64,000 nucleotides of DNA from Ascaphus truei (GCA_036426205.1 CM071567.1:296312204-296376203), one strand, 5' to 3'; positions 34,599 through 48,427 are shown, numbered from the stretch's first letter. The notes: generated by a model not told the origin, from the sequence alone. Numbers and translations: made by a program.

Positions 34599-34758
34599 CA
34601 GTGTTTCGAACAACCTATACATTTGCTACGCCTCGTGCGAGTGGATTTAACCATCGTGCGAGCTTATTGGCCAAGCAGCCCACCGTTGTGGTACTAGGTG
34701 GCGAGTGATTTTTGTGTGTGTTCGACGTTAGATTTTTGGTGAATTAGTTCAGACCACG
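34599..34758 (-). mobile_element. hAT-like MITE, decayed copy
   Basis: Reverse-complement copy of the element at 48,466: 'cctatacatttg', 'cgcctcgtgcgagtggattt' and 'gtggtactaggtggcgagt' all match. It begins cagtgtttcgaac; the other end is damaged. Flanked by TA-rich DNA. Confidence 0.6.
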
Positions 34759-37700
34759 TAAAATTTATATATATGTATATATATATATATAATAATCTAT
34801 ATCTATATTATATAATATATATATATATTACACACAAACATGATGAACCAAGATACAAATACAGTTAGAAGGGTTATCAAATCATACTGTTACTACAAAT
34901 AACACTTCAAACTTACCATAGCACACACACATTTATAAAATGATATTCCTTAATAAGTCCGAACTGATCTTAAAATCTAAATCCATCAAAGCGCAATGAA
35001 CAACCTTCACATTCAATCAATAGTTGCACTTGTACTGTATTTATGATTCATAACATCTATGGCACCATATACATTCATCGCAAATGAATGAGGAACAATA
35101 TCATGCAGAGTAAAATACAAATAATACCTCCAAACAAGTAAACTATTTTAAACCAATACATAAACAAAATCAATATATAAGTACCAACAGAAAACAAAAT
35201 TTTAAACCAAGAACCATTCACAAATACCAACGGATAAATTATCTAATTGTAAAACAAATGTATACTGTAACACATTGAACATTGCAATAAACACAACATC
35301 ACGAGTACATCCTGCTTCTCCCTGCCTTAGAGTGTATATCTGTGTAAGCCCCCTCCCCTATGTGTCGTTAAATTTCCATGCCGTGTGCTGTGAGTGCAGT
35401 TTAGTAAAGGTCGGGGGGGGAGGGGTATAACCCCACCTCCTTGACTTGCATCTGTATAACGCCCATCCCCCTACGTGTCTGTTATTAAATCTCCCTGCTG
35501 TGTGCTTGTGAGTGCAGTTTTGTAAATGTGGGGAGGGGGGGGGGGACAAGATGGGCTCTGTGAGGTCATCAACCCACCAATCACCCATAACCACATACCG
35601 TTACCCCATCCTGCCTGGCCCCTCGCTCTGCAAAACAGACAAAAAGATTTAAAACATCCAAAGTAATGTCCCTAACCTTAATCATTATAACGGGTATTAA
35701 CCGTACAGTCATTAAGGGGTTAACCCACCCTCACCCCCATCGGGATGCTACATACCCTCCACACTAACCCTTAACCCGTTGAGGCATAACCCAATAACCC
35801 ACTACCCAAAAGGAGGCCTACCAACATACGGTGAGGACCCCCCCCAACCCAAGACCACAATAAAAACAATAAGTACAGTGAACCCACAATAACATCGCAT
35901 ATATTTAGTAAAACATTACCCACCCCTTGCCCCCCCATAAATACAAGATTATCCTTTTACAAACAGGTCGTGTAAAGCAGCCCACGCGAGTCCGGGGTGG
36001 CTGGCGGGGCACCGACAGGACCTACAAGTACCAGCAGCCCTTTTCAAACAGGTTCTGGAGGCCTACTGGGATCCCGCCCTGCACCATGGCCCACAGGTGC
36101 GTCTACTGGGATCACCGTGGGCCACCTTGGTCCCCCGGTAGGCCCATGGATGTTCTGGAGCCCGGATCAGACCCACAGGTGTCTGCGGGCCTCAGGGTGT
36201 TTCCACAGGGGTTGGGAACTCACGGGTGCTCACTAAGGGTGAGGTGCCCCACAGAAGTGGACACACACATCTTTCATCCCAGCCACAACGGGTTGGCGGT
36301 GCCCACAAGCAGGGGGACCACCACAGCTTCTCCCGAAGAATAGGGTCCGCGATGCCCCAAAGATGTGAGGCCACGCGTCATCCACGCATGGTCACCCATG
36401 GAACCACCAGGCTGATACCGTGAGCTAACGAAGAAGAAAGAAACACGTGGTCTCCAGAGTCTCACGTGGGATCCAGGAACAAAACGGATGTAAAAAAAAA
36501 TAAACCTGGCCATACATTACAATAAATCCAACCCCACCCCCCCAACCCTACAGTACAATAATGATGCAAACGAACATTATCCAGATTATGGATAATAGAG
36601 GCATGCCATTATAAAAACATTGACTAGCATAGTAAATAAATAATAAAGGTGTACGGACTATCAAGAAGAAGTCTCCGTCGCCGCAAAACATTGGTCTTGT
36701 TCACAAATATACATGCCAAAACAAGCCATACATTGAATTACATTCAGATTTCAATTAACCCTAAACACCTTATCGGATAATAACGCAAAAGTAATTAAGG
36801 GTAAGCCACACTGCCGATACCCCACCTTCACCCTGGAATTGTACAGGGGCTTCATCAGCAACTATATACAAGATATTATATATATAATAGATATATATAT
36901 TACATATATATATATTCATATAGCAGAGATTATAATATATAATATATATCTATATAAATATATATATATTATATATATAAGGAATACACACACATGAGGA
37001 AAACAATATACAATAAATTAGAAGGGATCAATCCATACTGTAATCAAATAGAAAACTTATCCATACAGCCACACTACAGTACAATGAATTTCCTTTAATA
37101 AATCCTAACTGATTTACAATCTATCATCACTTGCAATGAACAACCTCACATTCCAATCAAAATGGATTAATTGTATAAATGAGCAAAAAATCTTTGCACC
37201 AGTATACATTCTGCAATGTATGTGAAACCATATCATGTGCAAGCCAATACAAGAGCACAATACTAAAAAGTAAACTATTTTAAACCAAACAATAACAAAA
37301 TCAATTAGCAATCATTATTTCAAACATCCCTACAACAATGACAGTCCATCCCGAACATGAAAAACAATTAACTAATTCACATCTGGATCAGAACAATTTA
37401 GCATGTGAACAAATAACAGTACCAACCAGATACAACTTTAAACCAAGGCTAACTGACACAACACACACATACAATAAAGCAATGTACATCCATCTAATTC
37501 TAAATACTTTAAACACACAATACAACAGCACTAGAACCTATTTTTACAAACACATAAAGAAAGAAAGCTTAAAAAAACACATAATTCTTATTCTGTATTA
37601 TAGTTATCCTAGACATATATACCATAAAATACATACATACAGTTGAAGAGAATGATATAACCACAAAAAAAACACAAGCCTGTTAAACAAAGCTTTTAAA

Positions 37701-40700
37701 AAAATAACCATTAAGAATAAAATACATTTCTTTCAGTTCATTCCATTACTTGCCCCACCAGATATTCCGCTTTGCGCACCTTATTCAACGAACCATCCAC
37801 GAGCTCAGGAACCAATAAAATAAAAAACCATAAAGAAAAAACACTTAAACTAAAACTCCAAATCATTCCAGGGTCTTTCTCGTTGTAACTCCATCTTTAT
37901 CTTCTCTGATTCTTCTTTCTACTACTCCTTGCGTGAGGTGGGGGGTCTGACTTTTCCCTCTTCGGCCATTCCCTGGGTCTTCTTCTGTCCGGAGGTGCTT
38001 CCTCCGTCGGCGATTCTGGCTTCAAAATGAAGACGAATAGGCTTTAAATGGCCATTTTTTTGGACGCGATAAAATAAAAATGATGCTCACTTAAAGGAAT
38101 GAACAATCACAACCACCATAGATATGGCTTTGTCCAGCCTTTAAGATGACGTCATGAAAAGACACATGGCCGCCTCCAGTGTATAGTAGCCAATCAAGAT
38201 GGGAAGCTCCATCCCTACTCTGATTGCTGCTCAGTATACCATGTACAAGTTGAGGGGGAAAAAGGATGTGACATCATTGAAAGGTGTCAAGCTGTTAGAG
38301 AAATCAAGAGTGTGGAACTCCATCCCTACTCTGATTGCTTTAGTAACGTCAACATCCTTTTTTCCCAACCAAGCCTGCACATGGTCTACTAGAGCCAACA
38401 AAGTAGGATGAGTTCCCCACGCTCTTGATGGCTACCAGACCATGTGAGGGGCGGCCCGATTGTCTTTTCAGAGTCATCTAAAGGCAATTGAAGCAAAGCC
38501 ATTCTTCGATGGCTGTGCTTTTCCTTGCCTTTAAGTAAGTCATCATTTTTTTTTTATCGCCAAATACACATTAGTTTTCACGGCCAAATAGGGCCGTGGG
38601 AACCATAATGACGAAAATGTGACGTCATAGTGCTTTAAAAGCCTATGTTGTCTCATTTTGAAGCCAAAGGAGCGCGGAGGAAGGAAAACCCTCCCCCAGG
38701 AACAAGGAAAGAAAGAAACGGAGGCCCCTGTTGCCGAAATGAAAGCAGACCCCGACCCGCACGGAAGAAGATAGAAGGAAAGAAGAATACAGATGAAGAT
38801 AAGATGGATTACAAATAGAAGGGGGGACCCGTGGATTGATTGGATTTTTAGGTTTAAATGTGTTATTATTTTATGGTTTTTTTTATGGGTGTCCTGTGCT
38901 TGTGGATGGTCGTGGAGTAGCTGCGGAACGGGAGTGGGGGCAAGAATGGTTTAAGTGAACTAAAGAAAGTTATTTTCTTTAACTTGTAGTTTTTTAAGCT
39001 TTTTAACGGTATTTTTTGTGGGTAATCATGTTGACACTGTTTCTGTATGTATGTTATAGTTCTTAGTAGAGATATATTCCCTACAGGGTAAGAAATTTGT
39101 TTTTTAAAGTTGATTTGATGTGGTTTTAAATATTTGGCAACATAGCACAAAACCAAAAAAAAAAACAAAAAAGCTATCTTGATTGTGAGTTTAAAGGTAT
39201 TTTAAAATAGATAGATGTCATTGTGATATTGTATTGTGTGTTGAGGGAGGGTCCGGCGTTAGGCCTGTGTTAGTAAGTTTTGTATCTGGTTGGGTACTAT
39301 ATTTTTTTCCACATGCTGAATGTGTTGCCTCCAGCGGGGAATTAGTTAATTGTTTAGTTGTTTCAGGATGGACTGTCAATTGTTAGGGATGTAAATACGA
39401 TTGCTAATTGATTTTTGTTTACTGATTGTTCAAATATGTTGACTTGTTTGGAGAGTGTTTTAGTTTTTCTTGCAATGATATTGTTAACATTTCTTTCAGG
39501 ATGAATATGGTGTATAGACTTTAGCATCATTTACTATACAAGTAATAGCAATGTATGTGATTGGAATGTTGAGGTTTGCTTGGTCTTGTGCATGATGTAG
39601 ATGTAAGATCAGTAGGATATATGAAAGGAAATTCTGTATGTAGTGTTGGTTGTATGGGAGAAGTGTTTTTTGTAGTACAGTTATGGTTTTTGATGTAACC
39701 CTTCTACATTGATTATTGGTTATCAGTGGTGTAATACTGGTATCTTGTATATGAATATATTATTAGTTTATAATATATATATATATATAATATATATATA
39801 AAATATTTCTATTCTATAGTTATCTCTGTATAACTCCTTCCTGTCTCGCATTCCCCTGTCATCTCTGCCTGCTGCCGCCTGTACAAACCCTAATCTGGGT
39901 GAGAACCGGTGGGTCTCTGGCCCTGTGTGCTTCCCCTTAACTTCCCTTTTCGTGTTACTTCTACCCCGGTATATTTAAGGGGTAATGATATCTGAATACT
40001 TGCAATGTATGGGCTTTGTTTTGGCAATGTATGTTGTGCGACAAGAATGTGTGGCGACGGAGCTTCTTCTTGATGAGGTCAGTAGCACTTTATTATTATT
40101 TGAATATTCTAGTTAATGTTTTTAATAAGGGCCATTATCTATATTCCATATTGTATAAAGTTACTTTGCCATTATGTACTGTAGTGTTGGGGGGGGGGGT
40201 GTATGGGTTGAAGTATAGGCCAGGTTTTATTTTTTTTCATTCAGGTTTGTTCCGTGGTTCCGCATTAGCCTCTGGAGACCCATGCGGGGATACAGCGGTC
40301 CCGGCCCGATGCACATGCTGTCCAGGGGATGGCAACGCCGACCCGTAGTGGCGGGGATATTGAAGATGTGTGTGGTTCCCACTTCTTGGTGGGGGCACTG
40401 GGAACCCGTTGTGAGCACACTGAGTTCCCCAGACCCCCTGGGTACCACCACGAGGCCACGCAGACACACTGTGGGTACTGACACGGGGCTCCCAGACATC
40501 CTTCCGGGCCTACGTGGACCCCAATTGTAGGTCCCACGTTGTCCCAAGGAGACCACCTGGGGGCCATGGTTGGCGGCGGGACGCCCCACAACAGGCGTCC
40601 AGAAACTGTTTAAAAGGGACTGCTGTACCCTGTAGGTCTGTCAGGTTTGCCCCGCCAGCCACAGGGGACTTCCCGTGGGCGACGTTTGAACCCTGTTTTG

Positions 40701-40710
40701 TAAAGGATAA

Positions 40711-41345
40711 ATCTTGTTAGTCTCTTCTCATAAACCCTCTCCTGGTTCGATCAAATCCTCCCCCGCATCTCACACTCCATTCTTTCTGCACTTTTACAGC
40801 TTACACTCTTCTGCCTCTCCTTACAATCTCAGCCTATTTCGTTATGCACATCCAACTCTTGCGTTCTTCTCAGATGTCTTCTTTCTAACCCCCTTGACTA
40901 ATCTAAAGCCCCTCTCTGCTCCGCCTCCTTAAACCTTTTCATTGACTGCCCCTCACCTTGGAATGCCTTTCCCCTAAGTACCCCCCCGACTAGCACCCTC
41001 TCTATCACCCTTTAGAAAAACCCACTTAAGACACACTTGTTAACTTAAAGAAGCATATGGAAAGCACGTGAAGTATTCTGAACACATGGCAATAAAGCTT
41101 GGCCCCCGCGATGCACTTTACCAGAACCGCTCCTACTGTTCTCTGTTACGTTCTCCTACCTACCAATTAGATTGGGTAAGCTCCTCTGAGCAGAAAGGGA
41201 CTCTCTTCCTATGTCTTATTCTAAAGCACGTTTCCCCATGATCTGTTATTATATTATCGTGTTAGTTATGTGGATTACCACATATTTATGCTTTGAAGCG
41301 CTATGTACTTAATGGCGCATATAAATAGATAGACTAATACAATAC
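40711..41345 (+). mobile_element. L2-like LINE 3' fragment
   Basis: Sense-oriented relative of the antisense LINE at 604-4,698: a WNAFPLS-like remnant near 40,955, 'ttaagacacacttgttaactta' matching the FKTHLKTHLL codons, and a shared 3' tail 'gaagcgctatgtacttaatgg'. It has no partner in the left arm of the palindrome; arm homology resumes exactly on both sides. It therefore inserted after the palindrome formed. Confidence 0.75.
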
Positions 41346-43239
41346 CAAACAATTTATGGGGGGGTGGGTACGGGGGTGGGTAAGTATTTATATAATAATA
41401 TATTGATGTTTATTGTGGGTCACTGTCTTGTTTTATTGTGGTTAGGGGGTTGGGGGGGGGTTTCCAACAGTAACAAGTTGTGGTAGGCCTCACCCTTGTG
41501 AGTTAGTGGTTGGGAGGTGGGTAGGCATCATGGGGTGAGGGGTGAGGGTGGTGAGAGGGTAGGTAGGCATCCTGAAGTGGTGGGGGTGAGGTGGTTACCC
41601 CCTTAATGACTGTAGCGGTTTAAAACCGCTATGTGATTTAAGGGGTTAGGGGGCCTTACTTGTGGATTTTTCCTTTTTGGGTCTGTTTGCAGATATGAGG
41701 GGGCCATGGGCCGGAGTGGGGGGGGGTAACGATGTGGTAGTGGTGTACGGGGTGAGGGTGGTTAGAAGACCCACAGTATGCACATCGTGGTCCCCTCCCC
41801 TCCCCACATTTACAATAAACTGCACTACACAGGCAACACAAGCAGGGTATTAAACAACACATTAGGGGAGGGGGCTTTATAATTTACACCTAAGGTCCAG
41901 GGGATTTCAGAATCTTAGGGAGGGGGGGCCTTACAATATAACACTCTGGCGGCGAGAACAGGGGATGTACTGATACTGTAGTGTTGTATTTGCAATGCTT
42001 CAATTGGGTATATACAGTATAATGTTTTGTTACAATTAGATAGAGTAATCTGGTATGTAAGGGTGTAGCCTTGGTTTAAATTTTGTTTTCTGTGTTGGTA
42101 CTTATTTATTGTTTTTGTTGAATTGATGGTTAAAATATGTTTACTTGTGGAGGTCCATATGTATTTTAGCTTGCAGAGATTGTTCACTTCATTGTCAGAA
42201 TGTAATAGGTTGCATATCTTGTATGCATCATAAATACAGGTAATGTCAACGTATTGATTGGGGAATGTGGGAGGTTTTTTCATTGCGCATTTTTGAAATG
42301 ATTTTAGATTTAAAGATCAGTTGAGGAATATTAAAGGCAATTTCATTTTAATGTAGTGTGCCTAGATGGAGAAGTGTATTTGTAGTACAGTTATGATTTT
42401 GATAACCCTTCTACATATTTGTATGGATGGTTCATCATGTGTGTGTATTATACTGTATGATATATCAGTGATTATAGAAATATATATATATATATATATC
42501 TATCTAGATATATGATATACATATAATATATATATAATATATAGATGCTCTGTAGTATAGGGATGGTTTGTTATAAGATATATTTATATATATAGATATG
42601 AGTATATATAATATAAATATAAAGGTATATATATATAGAATATTAATATGTGGGTAGCGGGGGTGGGGAAAGTGGGTATTTGGCCCTGTGTGTGATGTTT
42701 AGATCTTGCGGGGGGGGGGTGCAATTATACCCCTTCCACGACCGTAGCAGTTACCGCTCGTGAAAGGGGCTTAAGAGCCCTGCTACCCCCGCAGCATAAA
42801 ATCAAACCACGTTTGGGGCTAATTACCCCCCTCACCCACACCCGCTACCCACAAATAAAAAAAATTACACACCTAGCAGCCGCCCAAAAAAAAATAAATA
42901 AATAAATCTAAATTAAAATAAATAAATACATGATATAAAGAAATAAATTTAAAATACATTTTTATCATGGTGTAGAGTGCAGGGGTCTCCGGAGCTGAAC
43001 CGCTTTGGTTTTAGGTATGGGGACCCCTGCTTCCGAGATACAGGCCCCTTATGGGTCAATGCACAGTTCCAAGGTACAATGCAGCAGAAGAGCACCCGCA
43101 ACCCATAGTCGTGGAGCAACCCCACTACCCAAGGTTCCAGGACTCTTCCAGAGACGGTAAAAGGGTACCAGGGTTAAGGGGGGCTGAAGAGCGATGACCG
43201 CCTTCACACAGCACCAGCAACAGTGGCTCACACACTAAG

Positions 43240-43757
43240 GGCAACAGCCAACATGGGAGCCGAAAAAAGGCTCTAAATGGGACACAGACTATGTACCTAA
43301 ATGTGTAAATTGTTATGAGAGGGGCCACACCGTGAAAGTCTGTCCACTAAATGCTGAACCCATGCAATGCAACAGCGTTGAACCTTATTCGCTGTGGTCC
43401 CAATGTATGGGCCCTAGCCCAGAGGACCCCTTGAATAACTATCTGTGGGCATTTGTAAAGGTTAATGGTAAGAGGGTTCGGGCACTTCTTGACTCTGGGA
43501 GCCTGGTCACACTAGTGTCCGAATACCTGTTGCCCATGAAGAAGAAACAGGTAAAGAGTTCACAAAGAGTAGCAATTTGTTGTGTACATGGGGATAATCA
43601 TGAATATTCCACTGTTGATGTTTTTTTTGAAACAGAGTTTGGTTCTTTAGATTTCAAAGTGGGTATTGTACCCAAACTGGCACATGATGTGTTAATAGGG
43701 ACCGACTTTCCCCATTTTCTAAAAATGTGGTCCTCCTCTCAGAATAGCACCCAGAGT
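43240..43757 (+). pseudogene. Gmr1-like gag end and protease
   Basis: A CCHC zinc knuckle, CVNCYERGHTVKVC, is at about 43,301-43,342, just ahead of an aspartic protease-like region with the LLDSGS catalytic motif near 43,490 and an ILxGTDF-like VLIGTDFPHF block near 43,698. The frame ends at 43,757. Between here and the integrase (43,758-44,258) only interrupted fragments remain, with several stops. The protein would package RNA and process the polyprotein. Confidence 0.75.
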
Positions 43758-44258
43758 TGAATAGCGGACCATAACGAAGTAACAGAAGAAACAAATCCTT
43801 TCCCTTTTTCAGAAATAGAGGTTGACGAGGGCCCAAATAAGAAGGGGGGAAAGGAGGAGTGCTGTAAAATTCCCTTCCCCATGGCTACCTTGGTAGGGAA
43901 TACCCCAAATCAAGATGTTGAACAGGCACTTACCACCCCAGAACAGGATAAGACCCTCGCTGACCTAGAGGTCAGTCCTGGGAGTTTTTAGAAGGCCCAG
44001 TGGGAAGACCCCACATTAGAGGTAGCAAGGGGGAATATACGGGACCAGAATAGTACTCCTGGCCAACCAGATAGGTCACTTGCCTACCCTTCTTCGAGGT
44101 AGAGAATGACCAGTATATCGTTTGATAAAAGGAAATCAGTTACAACTAAACAATTGTTGGTACCACGGACATTCCGTAATGTAGTATAACACCTCGACAT
44201 AGTCACCCATTGGGGGACACATAGGGGTGGAAAACAAAGAAAGGTTCTCCGAAGTTCT

Positions 44259-46724
44259 ATGGCCTGGGCTTCTGGCAGAAATGACAATATTGTGCTCCCA
44301 ATGCCTGAATGTCAGATACACCGACCCCCGTTCAAAGCGTACCGTGCCCATTGGTCCACCCTTCCCATAATAGAGGGGCCATTTGACCGGATTGCTATGG
44401 ATCTAGTAGGACCCCTAATAAAGTCTGCTTGGGGACATCAGCATAGATTGGTAATATTAGATTATGCCACCCGATATCCGGAGGCAGTTCCCCTACGTAG
44501 CACCTCTGCTAAAAACATAGCAAAAGAGTTAATAGTTCTGTTTTCCCGGGTCGGAATTCCTAAAGAGATCTTATCTGACCAAGGAACAGCCTTTATGTCC
44601 CAAGTAACAAAAGAGTTATGTAAACTCCTAAAAATCAAGCATCTCAGAACCTCAGTCTATCATCCACAAACAGATGGTTTAGTGGAACGGTTCAATAAAA
44701 CCTTAAAGAGCATGTTACGCCGGGCGGTCGATAAGGATGGGAAAAACTGGGATTGTTTGTTACCATACCTGTTATTTGCCATTAGGGAAGTTCCCCAATC
44801 ATCCACAGGCTTCTCCCCGTTTGAACTATTGTATGGCCGACACCCAAGGGGCTTACTGGATATAGCCAAAGAGACTTGGGAACACAAGGTTACCCCTTAC
44901 AGAAGTGTAATAGAGCATGTTGCCCAGATGCAGGACCGCATAGCTGCAGTCCTACCTATAGTGAGGGAACACATGGAAAAAGCTCAAGAAGCACAGAGGA
45001 ATATGTATAATAAGGGTGCTAGGGTCAGAATTTTTTTTCCAGGCGATAGGGTGCTAGTTCTGGTTCCCACCATAGAGAGTAAATTCCTTGCTAAGTGGCA
45101 TGGGCCATATGAGGTCTTGGAAAGAGTGGGAGAAGTAAATTATAAGGTGAGACAGCCAGGTAGGAGGAAGCCTGAGCAAATTTACCATATAAACCTACTT
45201 AAGCCCTGGAAAGATAGAGAGGTCTTGTTAACCCTAGTACCCCCAGGTCAGTCAGAGAATCGAGAAACTGACCCAGAGGTTAGCATAGCTGAAACCCTGT
45301 CCGTTCATCAGAAACGAGAGGTTCAAAATTTAGTGAGAAGAAACAAAGAAGTCTTCTCTACACAGCCAGGTAGAACTAGCGTAATTGAACATGACCTAGT
45401 ATCTGAACCGGGGGTCCGAGTTAACCTTAAACCGTACCGAATCCCAGAGGCCAAAAGAGAGGCTATAAGTTTAGAGGTTAAAAAAATGCTAAAACTAGGC
45501 ATAATTGAGGAATCCCAAAGTGGGTGGAACAGCCCTATAGTTTTAGTCCCAAAGCCAGATGGTACAACAAGGTTTTGTAATGACTACCGGAAACTAAACG
45601 CGGTGTCAAAATTTGATACTTATCCTATGCCCAGGGTAGATGAACTTGTAGAGAGACTGGGCAAAGCCCGATATCTCACAACCCTAGACCTAACAAAAGG
45701 GTACTGGCAGGTTCCCCTCACAGAAAGGGCAAAAGAAAAGACAGCCTTCTCAACCCCAGACGGCCTCTTTCAGTATAGGGTGCTGCCTTTTGGCTTACAT
45801 GGAGCTGCCGCCACATTCCAAAGAATGATGGATAAAATTTTAAAACCACATGCTCGGTATGCTGCCGACTACCTGGATGATGTGGTAATCCATAGTGAAG
45901 ATTGGCAATCCCACCTTCCAAAGGTCCAAGCTGTGCTCGACGCAGTTCGGTCTGCTGGACTAACTGCTAACCCCGCTAGATGCACTATTGGTCTGGAGGA
46001 GGCCAAGAATCTGGGGTATTCTATTGGCAGAGGTTTACTCAAACCCCAAACACTCAAAGTAGAGGCGATACAAAATTGGCCAAGGCCAGTTACAAAAAAA
46101 CAAGTAAGGACCTTTTTGGGGTTAAGTGGGTACTATAGAAAGTTTATTCTCAATTTTGCAACTAAAGCAACCCCACTAACCAACCTCACAAAAGCAAGAG
46201 GACCGCTAATGGTAAAGTGGTCCCCCGAAACCGAACAGGCCTTTAGAAGCCTGAAAGAAGCTCTCTGTGCCCATCCAGTGTTGGTCACACCTGATTTCTC
46301 CAAAGAGAGAGTAGTCCAAACCGACGCATCTGAGGTAGGGCTGGGCGCGGTACTCTCCCAGGAGTCTCAAGGTGAGGATCACCCCATCCTTTATTTAAGT
46401 AGAAAACTAAATCCCCAGGAAAAAAATTACTCCATAGTCGAGAAAGAGTGTCTCGCAATAAAGTGGGCTGTAGAGACGCTCAAATACTTTCTGTTGGGGA
46501 GAAAATTCCGGTTGGTCACAGATCATGCACCCCTTACCTGGATGTGTCAAAACAGAGAGAAGAATGCTAGAGTGACCAGGTGGTTCCTAAGCCTACAACC
46601 CTTTAAATTTTCTGTGGAACACAGGTCAGGGCACAAACATGGCAATGCCGACGGGTTGTCAAGGATGCATTCCCTAATATCCATGGTCGCTCATCCCTTG
46701 GGGTCTGAGCTGGGGGGGAGGATA
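44259..46724 (+). CDS. Integrase-reverse transcriptase-RNase H polyprotein
   Basis: An open frame of over 820 codons, the longest in the window (its stop is at 46,802, inside the LTR). It encodes an integrase core first (Asp in IAMDLVGP, Asp in LSDQGTAF, Glu in VERFNKTL), an SH3-like tail with FLAKWHGPYEV, then reverse transcriptase (KLNAVSKFDTYPMP, LTTLDLTKGYWQVPL, VLPFGLHGA, catalytic YLDDVV), then RNase H (QTDASEVGLGAVLSQ, ECLAIKWAVE, VTDHAPL, HGNADGLSR). Together these copy the RNA and insert the cDNA. The start at 44,259 is only the first ATG of the frame; the zinc-binding N-terminus of integrase is mostly lost upstream. The uninterrupted length suggests a recent copy even though gag is broken. 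Confidence 0.88.
46712..46722 (+). promoter_or_regulatory. Polypurine tract
   Basis: A gggggggagga run ends two bases before the LTR, the usual site for priming plus-strand DNA. Confidence 0.8.
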
Positions 46725-47335
46725 TGTGACAGAAACCAGGGGATGGTAATAAATTCCATATATAGGGCTCCCAGGATACTGAACAGTTTCTGTTCTGTTT
46801 AGGCAGAACAAGGCAGCCTCATAATACATGCACTCCATCCCACAGTTTGGCAAGTGCTGGAACTGAGGGATGAGGGATCCAGACCAGAGTTTGTTTGCTG
46901 CCTGATTTCTGTCACCTGTCCTGCTTATTAGAAATCAGGTACTTAAAACAGATTTCCTGTTTCCTCTCCCCTCTCCCCCAAGAGCCTGGAGGCAGGAAGG
47001 CTGCTGGTAGCAGAGAGGGGAAAAGTCTCTCCCCAAACAGGTTAAAACATTCTGTTCTTTTTTGTCTAAAACTGCGAAGTTACTTATTTTGTTGTTGGAA
47101 GTGGAAAAGCCACTTCCACCCTGAGTTAGGGAAATACCTAAGTTAAGTTATCGCTCAGGTGAGCAGCTTTTTGTTTTGATGTGTTTCTGTTGTATGCACT
47201 GTGGCAGTCTCAGTGCCTGGGACTGAATAAACCAGGCATAGCCTGTTTAAAGGAACAGCATGTGACGCCTCGTCATTTAACCTACCCTAAAAGACCGTAC
47301 AGGCGGCAGAGCCCCGGAGTAAGCCGTTTGTCACA
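46725..47335 (+). repeat. 3' LTR of the Gmr1-like element, 611 bp
   Basis: It starts TGTGACA and ends TGTCACA, a perfect 7-bp inverted repeat with TG...CA ends. A polyadenylation signal AATAAA is at 47,226-47,231. No matching 5' LTR exists in the window, so its age cannot be read from LTR divergence. Confidence 0.8.
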
Positions 47336-47740
47336 AGATATAGAGATATATATCTCTGCCAGTGTTGTCAGCAAACAGGCCTTGTGTTAATGAGATATAA
47401 ATGTTAGGACACTTGCTACAATTATGGTATCAGTATGAGTGAGCCCCTAATTCACTCAGCTGTATTGAACTTTGAAAATGATTTCAACAAGGCCTGCTTA
47501 CAGTACACCCATCAATGCCTTTAGTTTTGCACTCTATATATAATATATATATAATCAGAATGAACAGTACAGGCCTTCATGGCTGCTAAGAGGCCTTCTT
47601 TGCTGTTAAATAGAATTTCTACACAGCTGACTCAATTAGGCCGTCAAACATACTGACCCAGTAATGTTATAAACTTTAATGAACTGTTAATATAATTACA
47701 GCAAGGCCTGTTTGCACACAACAAGGCCTTCAATGTAGCA

Positions 47741-47791
<51 letters not shown>

Positions 47792-48427
47792 AACATACAC
47801 ACACATATATATATATATAATATATACACATATACACATATACACGCACATTATATATACACACATATATACATACAAAACCACAAATATAACCGCATCA
47901 AAAACCTAAAGACTCAAATTCTGATCACTAACCACAAATAATCCAAAATAAAGGCAAGTGGCGGTGCTATGGGAAAGAAATAGATGAATACACAAAAAAG
48001 ACAGAAATCTCAAATGAAGCACTCTGATCAAGGAAACGTATGAATATTAGTACAACAGGGTTTATTAATCATGGACCAGAAAAACACATGAAACACAGTA
48101 AAAAAGACATACATATAAAAACAATACCAGACGGGGAAGACACAGTCAAAGCTCCAATCCCAAACAAATGCTAAATGTACAAAACCTCTAAAATGGACAC
48201 CCAGATGACAGAAAAAAGAGGGGCAGAGGAGGAGGATCCTAGCAAAGACAGAGAGAATCAAAGATCCCACTGAATTTGATGACCGGCCGGTCCCCAAATA
48301 TAACCATAAAGGGTAACAGGTATTACAAACATAAGCTGGAAAACATGTGTTATAATATAAATATATATGTACCAATGTATATACATACATACACACTATA
48401 TATATACACATACAATATATAGTTAAA

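Larger units (their letters stand above)
34030..43052. repeat. Imperfect palindrome of about 9 kb
   Basis: The left arm (34,030-38,283) matches the complement of the right arm (38,338-43,052) along its length. Paired markers include 34,240 with 42,830 (gattagccccaaccgtggt), 34,870 with 42,400 (gttagaagggttatcaaa), 35,950-36,420 with 40,710-40,250, 36,660 with 40,070 (caagaagaagtctccgtcgcc), 37,320 with 39,400 and 37,890 with 38,780. The centre is near 38,310, where gggaaaaaggatgtgac faces gtcaacatccttttttccc. Arms are visibly diverged. The left arm also holds a direct repeat of itself (34,850-35,280 like 37,000-37,400). No gene. Confidence 0.8.
43053..47335 (+). mobile_element. Gmr1-like Ty3/Gypsy retrotransposon, 5'-truncated
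   Basis: A gag/protease remnant, a long integrase-RT-RNase H frame, a polypurine tract (46,712-46,722) and a 3' LTR follow on the + strand. Integrase precedes reverse transcriptase, the order of Ty1/copia but found in the Gmr1 group of deuterostome Ty3/Gypsy elements. No 5' LTR is present: the left edge cuts the palindromic repeat at 43,052, and gag is already incomplete there. Confidence 0.85.

Noticed and set aside
35927..36513. Frames of 60-138 codons around 36,000-36,500
   Set aside because: They lie in the left arm of the palindrome; the mirrored copy at 40,230-40,590 keeps no common frame.
40227..40591. Minus-strand frames of 76-120 codons
   Set aside because: Right arm of the palindrome; no domain and no frame conservation with the left arm.
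46895..47390. Frames of 69-83 codons after pol
   Set aside because: Inside the 3' LTR of the Gmr1-like element.
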